DNA of 64,000 bases from the NCBI RefSeq assembly GCF_011386835.1, contig NC_088809.1:1869001-1933000 (forward strand), written 5' to 3'. A program made the position numbers and the translations under genes. This document shows positions 24,946 to 36,420 of this stretch, in pieces. Below the pieces are notes generated by a model, which did not search any database, had not been told where the DNA came from, and saw only the letters and a list, made by a program, of their open reading frames with translations. Origin of the DNA: Chrysemys picta bellii (Eukaryota; Chordata; Testudines; Emydidae). Numbering within the stretch: position 1 is the stretch's first letter; the number at the start of each line of letters is the position of its first letter.

Positions 24946-25393
24946 CAGCGGCGTAGCCAGGGTTGCAGCCGAGGAGGAGCAGCAGAGAAAAAAGGCGCCG
25001 GTCCTTCGGTGGCATTTCGGCGGCCCTGCGTATGCGCCGAAATGCCGCCGAAAGACGGAGCAGCGCATGCGCAGGGCCACCCCGCTTCCCCATACGAGAC
25101 CCCCCGACCACGCTTTCAGGGCTGGAGTCCTGGCTGGAGCGCCGGGAGCCCGCGGCCCCGTTCCGCCGGAGCACCGGGAGCGCCGGGAGGCGGGAGCCAG
25201 CAGGCCAGCCCACGGCCCCGTTCCGCCGGAGCGCCGGGAGGCGGGAGCCAGCAGGCCAGCCCGCGGCCCCGTTCCGCCGGAGCGCTGGGAGCGGTGGGAG
25301 CCAGCCCGCGGCCCCGTTCCGCAGGCGCCACTTTTGGGGAATGTGTTCAGGGGAAGCAGCTGCTTCCCCTGAACCCTGCTAGCTACGCTACTG
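24946..25393. mobile_element. Non-autonomous hAT-type element with internal GC-rich minisatellite
   Basis: The left end CAGCGGCGTAGCCAGGG and the reverse complement of the right end, CAGTAGCGTAGCTAGCAGGG, form imperfect terminal inverted repeats. They are flanked by CTGGGCCC (24938-24945) and CTGGGTCC (25394-25401), an 8-base target duplication with one mismatch. Eight-base duplications and CAG-starting termini fit hAT elements. Bases 25138-25320 hold about four copies of a unit containing GGCCCCGTTCCGCCGGA at spacings of about 60, 51 and 46 bases. There is no transposase frame. Confidence 0.7.
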
Positions 25394-25401
25394 CTGGGTC
25401 C

Positions 25402-26039
25402 CCCTCCCCCAGGGTCACTGGCGGGGCGGGGAGACACGCGCCAGGCTGAAGGGATTTCAGAGCAAGGGCTCCCCCGAGCTGTGACAGCCAGCTCGCGAGC
25501 AAGCGGGCATGACCCTCCTTCACATGTGCTGCCGGGGGTGCCAGGGCCAGCCTGCTGCCTTGGAGGTGCGACCCCTTATGCAGTGCTCCAGCAAGCATCC
25601 AGGAGAGCCGGCTGGTCTCTCGTGGCAGCCCCATGAGAGCCGCACCCTCATCACCCCCCAACTTCAGGGGCCACAGAGGGCCCAGGAAACCTGAGGCAGG
25701 GAGTTCCCAGAGTCACCCGAGCCAGTGGCTGTCCTGCGCCAGAAACAGGCTGCAGCAGATCAGCACTTACCCTGGCCGGGGGCTCAGCGTGCCAAATGAG
25801 ACACAGGATCCGACCCAAGCTCTCGCCATAGGAGTGCTGCTCCCTGTGCTCCTCCCTCCAGACTGCTCAGCCCGCCCTCTGGATCCTCTCCCTTATATCA
25901 AGCCCCCTGCCTGAGCAGCCCCCCAGGACACTCCCCAGTGTGATCAGCACCCAGTACAACCTGCCAGTGCCCTGTTCTGCAGGGAGGGGCTAGCAGCCTG
26001 CCCGGCACCTTTTACACCAAGAAGCACAAACACTGACTA
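25402..26039. other. Intergenic sequence without a supported gene
   Basis: I see nothing recognisable in this stretch. Confidence 0.4.
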
Positions 26040-26400
26040 ACGAACACAAGGGAGCGGGAAAGTCTCAACGGCTGGAAGGCTCCTCCAGCGGCTGAATGAA
26101 AAGATTAGTGGCTGATTAAAGGCGAGATGAAAAGTGAAGTGCAGGTTGTGCAGTGCAGTGCAGCTCCTCTGCCGGTGCAGTGAAATCATCCTCATCTCCT
26201 GGACCTTAATCAAGGGCAAAGTTCGGCTTCTTACAAGCAGCCCTTTCATTGATTTGACACAGTGCCTTTGCCAAGCAAGGAGAAAGCGTTATGTTCTCAA
26301 GTGCTCATTAAATTTTATATTTGTGACATGGGGCAGTGCATTTACAGACACAGGCTGATTGTCAAATAAATCAGCGCGCAAAGCAGGGGGAAACAGCCTG
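26040..26400. promoter_or_regulatory. Candidate conserved non-coding element
   Basis: An AT-richer, non-repetitive block with motifs such as GCTGATTAAAGG, CTTAATCAAGGGCAAAG and CTCATTAAATTTTATATTTG. It looks like regulatory DNA by composition only. Confidence 0.25.
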
Positions 26401-27399
26401 ATGAAAAGGAGACAGAGAGAGAGGGGGAAGAAATGAAGGGAAAGACAGGGAAGGGTTTTGCCAAGTGGTGTGAAGAGAGGAGAACAACAGGCCCACTTCC
26501 CTCTTGCTCCAGCCTGATACTCACTCGGGCTGAGGCTTGACGCCTTTTCCCCCTGCCCCAAACTCCGACAGTCAGTCGGGTCGTCTCTGGGGACGCCTGA
26601 GCGTCACGTGTCTGGCTCTGTGCAGAAACCTGTCTTGGAGGGAGATCTGCTTCTCGACCTGCCCCAAAGGGTGGGGGCCCTGCCCAGGCGGAGGGGGAAA
26701 GGCAAGGGCCCAAGGAAAGGACTGACTCAAACAGAGTTCAGATTGGGCAAGCACCCCCCCCCACAGCTCTACCTGGCCCCCGTGGGTGCAGGGGGCCCGG
26801 GCCCTACAGGATCAGCCCTGGGTTCCTGAGTGGAGCTGCTGTCCCACAGGAGAGTCACCCCAGCCCTCAGGTGACTGGCAGAGTGCCCGGCGCCGGCCGA
26901 AGCGTGGGGCATCCAGCAGGCACGGGGAGCTGGCCCCTCGGAGCCTGCAGACAGCAGCATGCAGAACCCCCCTGCCAGGGGGATGGGAGGAGCCGCGTGG
27001 AGCAAGCTCTGCCCTACCTTCTGCAGGCTGAGCCGGAGCTCAGGGCGATTGCTTGCTTCGCAGGGACTGCCCGCCCCGCCACTCTCGCTCCAGCAGCTTG
27101 CAGCCAACACAGCTGCACCCAGAGCACGAGCAAAGGCCGCTGGGCGTGCCGTAACGGACAGCCCGGGGGCCCCTGAGCCATGAACACCCTTCGAGACGGA
27201 GTGAGCAGCATCTCGCCTTCCCCAGCCGGCGTCACAGCGGCCGGCAGGGCCTCTCCACTAAGCTATTCCCAGTGAGCATCAGCTCCTGCCCTAAGTAACC
27301 CCCTGCCGCAGGAAGGTCCCCTCCCCGTGGCTGCACTGGATTTCCCACAAGGCTTCAGATAGCGCGGGGAGGGGGGGGGAGAGACCACAGCTGCTGCCA
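26401..27399. other. Intergenic sequence without a supported gene
   Basis: No exon, RNA gene or repeat is recognised. Confidence 0.4.
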
Positions 27400-27841
27400 A
27401 TCGCCAGCCAGTAAAGCAGAAGGTTTATTTAGACCACAGGAACACAGTCCAAGACAGGTCTTGCAGGTACAGACAACAGGACCCCCTCAGTTAGGTCCCT
27501 CTTGGGGGGGAGACAGGGAGGCCATAGCCCCGTTGGGAGGTCAGAGCCCCATCTAGGCTCCCCTTCATTTCCTCAGCCAGCTCCAAACTGAAACTCCCTC
27601 CAGCCTCTCACTCAGCCTGCCCCCTCCCCCCGGCTCCTTTGTCCAGTTTCCCGGGCAGAGGTGTCACCTGGCCCCAACCCCCTCCTGGTTCTTATGTTAC
27701 ATGCTCAGGTCTCCTTCCTCAAGGCCAGTCTCCCATCCCCAATGCAGCCAGCCCCAGCCAAACTCCCCTGCAACCTTCCCCGGCCAACACTCCCCACTCA
27801 GCATTCAAAGACCACATTAAGAACAGTCCCAGTTCGTCACA
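27400..27841 (-). mobile_element. LTR fragment related to the gypsy LTRs in PIPOX intron 2, minus strand
   Basis: Read in reverse it begins TGTGACGAACTGGGACTGTT, as the 472-base LTRs at 55577 and 59184 do. It also shares the polyadenylation-region phrase CTTCTGCTTTACTGGCTGGC and the GGTCTTGCAGG neighbourhood. The terminal 60-70 bases of the LTR 3' end are diverged or missing. The internal sequence is more diverged than the intron-2 pair, so this is an older solo LTR or LTR fragment. Confidence 0.75.
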
Positions 27842-28196
27842 AGGCGCCTTTGTGTTTAGCCAGTGCTTTGCCCAACGGGCTCCTGGCCCAGGACTGGGGC
27901 TCTGAGGTGCCACCACCAATCACATCCTCAATAAGAAATGTGAGAGGACAGGCATGAGATGGCGCCAAACGAGGGATCCCCAAATAAATGACAGACAAGT
28001 CCCATGGGACTCCACACAGGTAGCCCACGCCTGGGGTGGCCAGGGGTTGGTTACTGGTGTGGATCCAGGGCAGGAACAATCTCTTCTGTCCTGCCTTGGG
28101 CCTCGACAGTCGCTTTCCCAGGCTGTGCGATTGCCTTTTGCTCTGCGCGGTTCTGCTTCCCATTGTCCCGGTAAAGGGCTATTTGTACCCACTCAT

Positions 28197-28356
28197 CCAG
28201 GGTGAAATTCCCCCTTGTGCCAAGACCCCGGCACTAAGTAAGTCCCACAAGGCCTAGGCACCAATTAAGTTGGATCCCAGAGGGCTGAAGCAGAACTTAA
28301 TTTAGTGCCTAGGCCTTGTGCTGTATGTCCGCAAGCGGGTAAATTCCACTCACCCA
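28197..28356. mobile_element. Palindromic miniature element
   Basis: The inner arms CACAAGGCCTAGGCAC (from 28246) and GTGCCTAGGCCTTGTG (to 28320) are exact reverse complements. The complementarity extends further as AATTAAGTT / AACTTAATT around a spacer of about 22 bases. Outer segments GGGTGAAATTC and GGTAAATTCCACTCACC are also inversely related. The whole 160 bases could fold into one hairpin, as in foldback MITEs. The family is not assigned. Confidence 0.6.
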
Positions 28357-28429
28357 CGCACCCTCTCATCTAGTAAACAGAGCTGGTTGACCTAATTTGC
28401 CATGGGAACGTTCAGTGATTTCCCCTCGT

Positions 28430-28453
28430 CCCCCCCCCCCCCCCCCCCCCCCC
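28430..28453. repeat. Homopolymer C run of 24 bases
   Basis: Twenty-four consecutive C bases are read directly. The length is probably unstable. Confidence 0.95.
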
Positions 28454-28949
28454 GATAAGTCACCAGGGGGTTTATGATCAGTTCTAACACCAAGGAGACC
28501 TGGGCTCTGTTATCATCTGTTTTAAATGAGAACGTCTGCTGCTGACTCTTGTGACTTTATCATGTGTGTACTGATTTTCATGGCATTACCTGAGAAACTT
28601 GGCTTTCATTGAAAACAAGAGGAAGTTTCTAGCTTTCATGGCTGCAGAAAAGCTTGAAAATGTGAAAATCTCCACCCGCCATAGCCAAATAAAAAGAACA
28701 CTCCATTGACTGTAACTAAATGTATTATAAAACCATCACCATCACAAAGTAACCTCCTGCAGGAGCACTGGAGTGCCAACCAATACCTAGTGTATTCATA
28801 AAAGAACACCCCCACCCCGACAAAATTACACGGCAGGTGGGTAACCAACCAAGAACTGTGTAGTTCGCTGGCAGCCAGGTGCCAGCTCATGCCAAGGTCC
28901 CCGTGTCTCAGCTGAACACTGACAAGCACAGAGCTGGAATCCGGCTGCA

Positions 28950-29920
28950 CACCTGTGCGTCAGTGTTGTTGAAATAGGTATTGGGATGATCCGAGTGTGT
29001 TTAGTGGTTAGACTTTGAGGAATGTTTGTCAGTTGCTGTGCGTACTAACATCTGCATCCCACGCTGCAATGCAATACTGGAGCATTTGCATTGCAAGCCT
29101 CTGTGAGGGAGTAAATCACCAGACAGGAGAGAGCCATTAGCTAGTGTGAAGTGCTGGGCAGACAAGGAAGGGCCATTGACACCAGACGGACTAGAGCGGA
29201 ACATTAAAGAGAACAAAAGACTTTGTTGTCCTTCCCCTCCCTTGCACATGAAGAGGCGTCTTGCAAGTGAATTCCTCACATCAGCTGTGTTTGCTGCTCA
29301 GCGAAGAAGGGGGGAAGGGAATAAAAAAAACCCTCTAACAAGGAGGAACTGAATCTTTATGCTGCTTGGACTCTGGGGAGCAAAGATTACTAGGCGTAAG
29401 CAACTGATCCCCAGTGCTTAGCCTGGGTAAGCCCTAAAGGACATGGCGGTCTTGCTTATCATAGAAGTTTCAATTACCTTTTGAAACTTCAAATTGTAAC
29501 CATTTGGGTCTGTACATTTACCTGCTTTAAACCTTGTCAATAACGCTCCTATTTCCTTTCCCTACATAATAAATCTGTCAATAGGTTTTTACAGGACTGG
29601 CTACCAGCATTGTCTTTGGTGTGCGATCTGAGGTGCAATTGGCCTGGGGTAAGTGACTGGGCCTTTGGGACTGGGAGTGGAAGGGACCATCTATCACAAA
29701 GGCCGGCTCACCTGTGTGGTGAGACAGATTGGAGAGCTCCCAAGGGACTATCTGTGGCTCCGTGCTGAGGCTGTTATCCTACCTGAGGAGTTCACACCTG
29801 ATAACTAGTTGATGAAATCTACCTACAGAACTGACAGCCAACAGGGGTTGGGCTCTGGTTCCTAACAGTCTGCCCTGAGGTTGGAACTCACTCCGGAGTC
29901 ACTGCCGGACAGCTTGCCAG
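28950..29920 (+). mobile_element. Probable degenerate LTR / endogenous retroelement fragment
   Basis: A candidate polyadenylation signal AATAAA at about 29567 is followed by GTTTTTACAGGACTGGCTAC and CTTTGGGACTGGGAGTGGAA. These phrases resemble LTR 3' regions I recall from turtle DNA. No intact termini, target duplication or coding frame is seen. The boundaries are approximate and the class is tentative. Confidence 0.4.
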
Positions 29921-30119
29921 TAGTAATTTAAAAAGCCTTACAGTGTAAATCTCATGATTTGGGGGGCCTGGGCCCTGTCTGAGCACAGGGGGCTGGTGCT
30001 GAGAACACAGCACCCAAATTCTATTGGTGGCTTGGCAAAGCCCAGCCTGAACCTTCCCCTAGAGCAAAGCCACCGGCACAGCCCCATCCACCCCACTGAC
30101 AGCTGGCACTGCTGCCAGT

Positions 30120-32470
30120 CACAGAAGCATAGAATAGTAGGACTAGAAAGGACCTCGAGAGGTCGTCTAGTCCAGTCCGCTGCACTCATGGCAGGACTAA
30201 GTATTATCTAGACCATCCCTGACAGGTGTTTATCTAACCTGCTCTTAAAAACCTTCAGTGATGGAGAATTCACAGCCTCCCTAGGCAATTTGTTCCAGTG
30301 CTTAACCACCCTGACAGTTAGCAAGTTTTTCCTAATGTCCAACCTAAACCTCCCTTGCTGCAATTTAACCTCATTGTTTCTTGTCCTGTCCTCAGTGATT
30401 AAGGAGAACAATTTATCACCCTCTTCTTTATAACGTTTTATATACTTGAAGACTGCTATCATGTCCCCCTTCGGGGCTTGTCTACACTGAAAGCTTATGT
30501 CTCTCTGGGGTGTAAAAAATCCACACCCCTTAAGTAGTTTCGTATCATCTGCAAATTTGGCACCTCACTGTTTACCCCTTTTTCCAGATCATTTATGAAT
30601 ATGTTGAATAGGACTGGTCCTGTACAGACCCCTGGGGGACACCGCTATTTACTTCTCTCCATTCTGAAAACTGACCATTTATTCCAACCCTTTGTTTTCT
30701 ATCTTTGAACCAGTTACCAATCCATGAGAGAACCTTCCCTCTTATCCCATGACCGCTTACTTTGCTTAAGAGCCTTTGGTGAGGGACCTTGTCAAAGGCT
30801 TTCTGAAAATCTAAGTACACTCTATCCACTTGTCCACATGCTTGTTGACCCCCCTCAAATAATTCTAGTAGATTGGCGAGGCATGATTTCTCTTTACACA
30901 AACCATGTTGGCTCTTCCCCAACAAACTATGTTAATTTATGTGTCTGACAATTTTGTTCTTGACTATAGTTTCAACCAGTTTGCCCGGTACTGACGTCAG
31001 GCTTACCGGCCTGTAATTGCTGGGATCACTTCTGGAGCCCTTTTTAAAAATTGGCATCACATTAGCTATCCTCCAGTCATGTGATACAGAAGCTGATTTA
31101 AATGATAGGTTACAAACTACAGTTAGTAGTTCTGCAATTTCACATTTGAGTTCCTTCAGAACTCTTGGGTGATACCATCTGGTCCTGGTGACTTATTACT
31201 GTTTAATTTATCAATTTGTTCCAAAACCTCCTCTAATGACACCTCAATCTGGGACAGTTCCTCAGATCTGTCACCTAAAAAGAATGTCTCGGGTGTGGGA
31301 ATCTCCCTCACATCCTGATCCGCAAAGGCCAATGCAGAGAATTCATTTAGTTTCTCTGCTGTGGCCTTATCATCCTTTCACTAACCTCCTCATTTTTGTG
31401 TAATTCCATTTTCTGAAATTAAACGCTACAGTGTTGGGCTGCTGTGGTGTTTTCCCCACCACCGGGATGTTACATTTAATTTATATTATGGTCACTATTA
31501 CCAAGAGATCCAGCTATAGTCACCTCTTGGACCAGATCCTGTGCTGCACTTAGGACTAAATCAAGAATTGCCTCTGCTCTCGTGGGCTCCAGGACTAGCT
31601 GCTCCAAGAAGCCGTCATTTAAGGTGTCAAGAAACTTTATCTCTACATCCCGGCCTGAGGTGACACGTCCCCAGTCAATATGGGGATAGTTCAAATCCCC
31701 CATTATTATTGTGTTTTTTATTTTTATAGCCTCTCTAATCTCCCTGAGCATTTCACAGTCACTATGACTGGCCAGGTGATCAGTAATATATCCCTACTGC
31801 TATATTCTTATTATTCGAGCATGGAATTACTATCCATAGAGATTCTGTGGTACAGTTTGGTTCATTTAAGATTTTTACTTCATTTGATTCTACACTTTCT
31901 TTCACATATAGCACCACTCCCCCACCAGCACAACCTGTTCAGTCCTTCCGATATATTTTGTTCCCTGGTATTACTGTGTCCCATTGATTATCCTCATTCC
32001 ACAAAGTTTCTGTGATGCCGATTAGATCAATATCCTCATTTAATACGAGGCACTCTAGTTCGCCCATCTTATTATTTAGATAATAGCATTGTTATATAAA
32101 CACTTTAAAAACTTGTCACTTTTTAGCTGTCTCCCATTACATGATGTAATTGAATGGGACTTCTTTTCATTTGACTAAAAAAAGAAGAACAGGAGGACTT
32201 GTGGCACCTTAGAGACTAACAAATTTATTAGAGCATAAGCTTTCGTGGACTACAGCCCACTTCTTCGGATGCATTTGACTGTTTCTCATCAGATCCTACC
32301 TGTATTTTATCATCTTCCATCCTCTCCTCCTTACTAGGACATAGAGAATCTCCATTAATAGATCCTCCCTAAGGGATATCTCTGTCCGAACCACATGCTC
32401 CTCCGCACCTGTCGGCTTCCCCAGCCCTTAGTTTAGAAGAGTTAAATGCTTGTCAATTGATCCCCAAAGA
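30120..32470 (-). mobile_element. CR1 LINE, 5'-truncated and broken, minus strand
   Basis: Three recognisable pieces of the CR1 polyprotein lie in order on the minus strand. At 31476-31751 is an endonuclease segment with GDLNYPHIDW and SDHN. At 30593-30925 is a reverse-transcriptase segment with YLDFQKAFDKVPH and NSGVPQGSV. At 30208-30462 is the C-terminal segment with VVKHWNKLP. The left edge (30120) is the CR1 3' terminus. The frame is broken by shifts, stops and two nested insertions (a short foreign piece at about 30475-30530 and a repeat at 32177-32271). It cannot encode an active enzyme. Confidence 0.85.
32177..32271 (+). mobile_element. 95-base dispersed repeat nested in CR1, with 9-base target duplication
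   Basis: CATTTGACT occurs at 32168-32176 and again at 32272-32280, flanking an insert that carries GGACTTGTGGCACCTTAGAG and CATAAGCTTTCGTGGACTAC. The insert matches a very common dispersed repeat I recall from turtle genomes. I do not assign its class. The A-rich left edge and 9-base duplication suggest retro-insertion. Confidence 0.7.
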
Positions 32471-32549
32471 GATGGCTGCTTGTGCATTTGATGAAGCTGC
32501 AAACTTCTCTGGAAGAAATGGTGGAGTACAAGCTTTGCTCAGAGAAAAG

Positions 32550-32690
32550 TGTAACCCTGATCTGCAGAGGCCAGCGTAACTTCAGTAATGGACAAATAAT
32601 TAAGCAATCAATTTGCAAACACCTAGAAGACCATATGGTCAGAAGTAACAGGCAGCCTGGATTTGTCAAGAACAAGAGGTCCCTGACAGA
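32550..32690 (+). repeat. CR1 coding fragment, plus strand
   Basis: The plus-strand translation contains IKQSICKHLEDHMV and GFVKNKRSLTDL, which resemble the region just before the CR1 reverse-transcriptase core. It lies opposite in orientation to the large neighbouring copy, so it is a separate remnant. Confidence 0.6.
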
Positions 32691-33059
32691 CTTGTACTGG
32701 GGGGCGAGGCCATGTCCTCACTGCCTGGCCAGCTAGAGTAAAGCTAGCCCAGGTGTGGCTACCCGCACGGCACTCACACCAGCGCTCTCTGTGCGGACGT
32801 GTCCACAGTATGAGGCTGGGTGCTGGCCCCTGGCACACGGGACACTCAAAGCATCTCTTGCACATTCGCACCTGCTCTCATGGCTTCCTTCTTAGCCACT
32901 CGGCTCCTCCCCCTCCCCCACCAAACCCCCACATCAATAGCCACTCCGGGGCAGTTTTCCAAAACACCAGATCTGTCAGCCAGGGGAACGGGGGTGTGAG
33001 CCCAGAGCCGCTCTCTTCTCCTTTCTTTTAACCCCTCTGAGCCTTGGCCACTGTGCCTG
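32691..33059. other. Intergenic sequence, possible DNA-transposon scrap
   Basis: Bases 32715-32815 (AAGCTAGCCCAGGTGTGGCT and neighbours) resemble turtle hAT-type sequence, without visible termini. The rest is unrecognised. Confidence 0.3.
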
Positions 33060-33960
33060 CACCTCCAGGGAGGCCTTTGCTTACTCCGACTCTTCTGTAG
33101 TTCTATATTATTATTACTGTTATTTGCAAAATAAAAAAGAATAATTCACAAAGCAAACTGTTGACAGCGCCACTCTGGAGCCCTCTCTCTGGCACAGGGG
33201 AATATGCTGGGGATCAAATGCAGCTTGCAAAACCCTTTAAATGTATTATTCATTGCACCAATGAGATGCAATCTTTTCCTTTTTTTTAATCAAAAAGAAA
33301 GAAAAACCCCACATGTACACTGCACAGACGCCAAAGCGCTTGGCTTCAAGGAGCTCCGGATTTGTGTGTCTGCAAAATTAAACAGTTCTTACTGCCCCCC
33401 AAATTATAGAGAGTGTCATAGCTAACCACATAAAGTTACCTTAAACTCTGTAGGGCCCTAAATCAAACTGTTTGCTCCTGGAAGAAAAAAAAAGGCTACA
33501 AAATATTTTATGGATGTAATAAATTGCAACCGAAAAAAAATGTTTCCCGTGAAACAAACTGCATGCTTTGCTAATCTGTAGACAAATGTGCTTTCATAGA
33601 TAAAATGTGAGAGTTACAAGCAGCCCCTTGTAAGGGCCCTAACGAGAGCAGACAACAAAACAGTGGGGAGGGAAAGGGAAAATTTATAGGAAACAATTTT
33701 CCGTTACATTTATACCACCCACTCGCTCTAATCTTTCATTATTCTTTTCATCGCTAGATTATCAGTCACCTTCCATTTGCAAGCTCACCCAGGGGGGTTT
33801 TACCCCGCCCCGTTCCCTTTGAATGCGACATAATTCAGGTGACAGAATAAGGCCAGAACTGAAGCACAAATGTGAGCTGCTTTGAACATCGATTGGTGTC
33901 AGCGGCTAGAACCTTGCAAACCAACAGATAAATAAATGAACACAATATAAATAAAATAGC
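33060..33960. promoter_or_regulatory. AT-rich block, candidate conserved non-coding element(s)
   Basis: About 900 bases of AT-rich, non-repetitive sequence with ATTA/TAAT and GATTATCAGTCACC-type motifs contrast with the GC-rich surroundings. No frame or splice context supports exons. Confidence 0.25.
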
Positions 33961-34179
33961 ACCATTTCCCAGGCCAGGTACAAAATCAACTGACCCAGTC
34001 TTTATCCCCATGGGCAAACAAGGGGCTTATCAAAAAAACAATGAGCTGGGACTTGCCCGGGCTAAGCAGCATTTGCAAAGTGCCTTTAGGGTCCTTTCCC
34101 TCCTGCAGATGGTTAGCCCAAGGCCGGCGTGTCGGCCTGCCATCATCCTGCAGAGACACGAGCGATTCCCGCACGTAGT

Positions 34180-34260
34180 GAATCAGTGGCAAGGCTACAG
34201 ACAGAACCCAGGCAGGCTGGCACCCAGTCCTGCCCTAGCCACGGAAAGCTAGTGCCAGGG
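34180..34260 (-). repeat. SINE-like fragment (MIR-type), minus strand
   Basis: CAGTGGCAAGGCTACAGACA, GAACCCAGGCAGG and CCAGTCCTGCCCTAGCCAC follow the order seen in reversed MIR-like SINE heads. The fragment is short and diverged. Confidence 0.4.
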
Positions 34261-34518
34261 GACTGTGGCACAGTCTAGTCCAGCGGCCACCAGCACATCA
34301 AGTGACACAGAACCCAAAGCAAGCCTGTTCCTCCCTCGCCAAGGCAGTGACAGAGCAGAGCCGGGAGCGAGACGCCGGTGGGCGCAGCAGAGCACTGTAA
34401 TCCCTGCCCTCGGTCAATCGGATGGAGTTGCTCATGGAAGGAGAGGTTTGGAGTGGCTGTGAGAGATGGCAGGCGATACGCTAGACGTGGAATCTTCCTG
34501 CCGCCCTTCTCAGCTCTG

Positions 34519-34790
34519 GGCACGTCCAGCCAGCAAAACAAGGCAGTGAGGTGCAGGGTCTGGGGCTGCAGCCTGGGCTCGCACTACGGGGCTAAACATA
34601 CCTGTGTAGATGTTCAGGCTTGGGCTGGAGCTCGGGAGGGGGGTTTCAGAGCCCGATTTCCAGCCTGAGCCCAAACACGGACACAGCTCTTGTTAGTGTG
34701 AGCCCGGGCTGGAGCCTCATTGCTCCAGGGTTTTCCTGCCATGCAAACGTACCCTCTGCCACTAGCCCAGACATGGCTCTGGTGCAGCTC
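34519..34790. repeat. Fragment resembling a turtle hAT-type DNA transposon
   Basis: GGGCTCGCACTACGGGGC, CCTGTGTAGATGTTCAGGC and GTGTGAGCCCGGGCTGGAGC resemble a dispersed DNA-transposon family remembered from turtles. No termini or duplication are seen. Confidence 0.35.
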
Positions 34791-34954
34791 GTCCCCTCAC
34801 ACAGCAGCTCCTTGGACACAGGGGGACAAGCCATGGCCTGTGGCCTGAGCCCAGAGCTGGGAGCCAGGAGCGCTGAGCCGCCAACCTGGAGCCCTGGTGC
34901 GACGCCGGGCTGCGTAAACGGGGGGATTTCGGGTAGGAGCAGGGAGGTTATTTT

Positions 34955-35455
34955 AGCACGTGGCACTGCCCGCTGCTGGAATCCTGCGCCCAGTTCTGGT
35001 GCCCACGATTCAAGGCAGTAAAGTGGAGAGGGGTCGGAGAAGAGCCACGAGAACAAGTGAAGGGTCAGCAGCCCTGACTCCTGGTGACAGACGCAGGGCG
35101 CTCACAGCAAAGGGCTGTGACCTGATCCCAGGCTACAAGCTCCTACAGGGAGACAAACATTTAATAACGGGCCCTTCAGCCCAGCCCTACACCTGGTCGG
35201 ACTCGATCCAGCGGCTGGAACCTGACGCTAGACAAATTCAGATTGGAACTAAGGTGTCAATTGTTAACGGCGAGGGTAATTAACCACTGGAACAATTGAC
35301 CAAGGCATCCCTGGCAAGCTTTAAATCCAGACTGACTGCTGTTCAAAGAGATCTGCTCTGGGAATGATCGCAGGCAGGTCTCTGTGCTACGCGGGAGCGC
35401 AGATGATATGATCACAGTGGGCCCTTCTGGCCTTGGAATCCGTGAATCTCGACAC
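34955..35455 (+). repeat. CR1 LINE 3' fragment, plus strand
   Basis: The plus strand shows the decayed CR1 end in order: CTGGTGCCCACGATTCAAGG, AATTAACCACTGGAACAATT, then the terminal phrase GATGATATGATCACAGTGGG and CCTTCTGGCCTTGGAATC. The coding frame is broken. Confidence 0.7.
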
Positions 35456-35739
35456 CCTCTGCAAGTAACCTGGTGTATCTGTGCCTCAGTTTCCCTGGGT
35501 GTAACTGGGACCGTGCTCCTTGCTGCGTGGAGGCTGGCGAGGAGAAGCCAGCAGGTGTTCGTGGTGTCCTCCGAATTGGATCTGAGCAGGGCTGTTGCAT
35601 GGGGAGATGTGAGCTGCCCAAGGACACATTGCTGGCTCCCCAAGGGCTCCAAGGCTGGCTGAGAAGGGGCCTGCACTCAGTTGCTTTAGGACCACTGCAC
35701 ATGCCCGGCCCTCTGGTCAGCATGCCCCCTGTGGGTAGA

Positions 35740-36420
35740 TGTTGATAGATGTTTGGGCTGCATGTATGTGTTCCTTCTGTGTGCCGCCCCAGCCGTGTGC
35801 AGACAGCTGGCATGGCAGACCTCAAGCAAAGTACCCAATGACCACAAGATCTGTTAAGGGACGAAGGCACCCAGCCAGGTTTATTGTCGACAAAGCATGG
35901 TACTAGTATCCCACAGACACTACTAGACCACTAATACATGTATGCCCGTGACAATGGACCAGCTCAGTGAATGGCGGGACTTTCCGTTCCTCCCTAAGGC
36001 CAAAGACACTCCCTCTGAAATACATCTTTACACCCCGATACAAACAAGGTAGTACTGCCCTGCTGACATAGTTATTGCCTCCTGATGTGGCTAGTTATCA
36101 CCCATCATCTTGTACATGTTGGTTGGATCAAAACATCTCTATTATGTCATCCTGACCTTATCTTTTAGGAGGGGTCAGTGCGTTCCTGTTATCCTTGGGG
36201 AATGTTTTTGTACCATCCTTGATAGCGGGATGTTCTGGTACCACTGGATAGCGGGATGTTTGTGTGAGTGCTCTGTGACTAGCACTTCTTAGGAATGTGA
36301 CTTTCTGCAATATCAGCCCTGTTCTTGCCAGACTCTGTGAGCAGGGCCTGCCTCATACCAGGCTCTAATACAAGGGCTTATGTCTCAGGCTCTCTTCCTA
36401 CTACACCTGCCTCAGGCTGC
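35740..36420 (-). mobile_element. Probable old LTR fragment, minus strand
   Basis: Read on the minus strand, a polyadenylation signal AATAAA lies near 35885-35880, followed by ACCTGGCTGGGTGCCTTCG and a GC-rich tail. The preceding 500 bases are AT-richer and contain GGGATGTT repeats. The arrangement suggests U3-R-U5 of a retroelement, but the ends are not defined. Confidence 0.35.
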
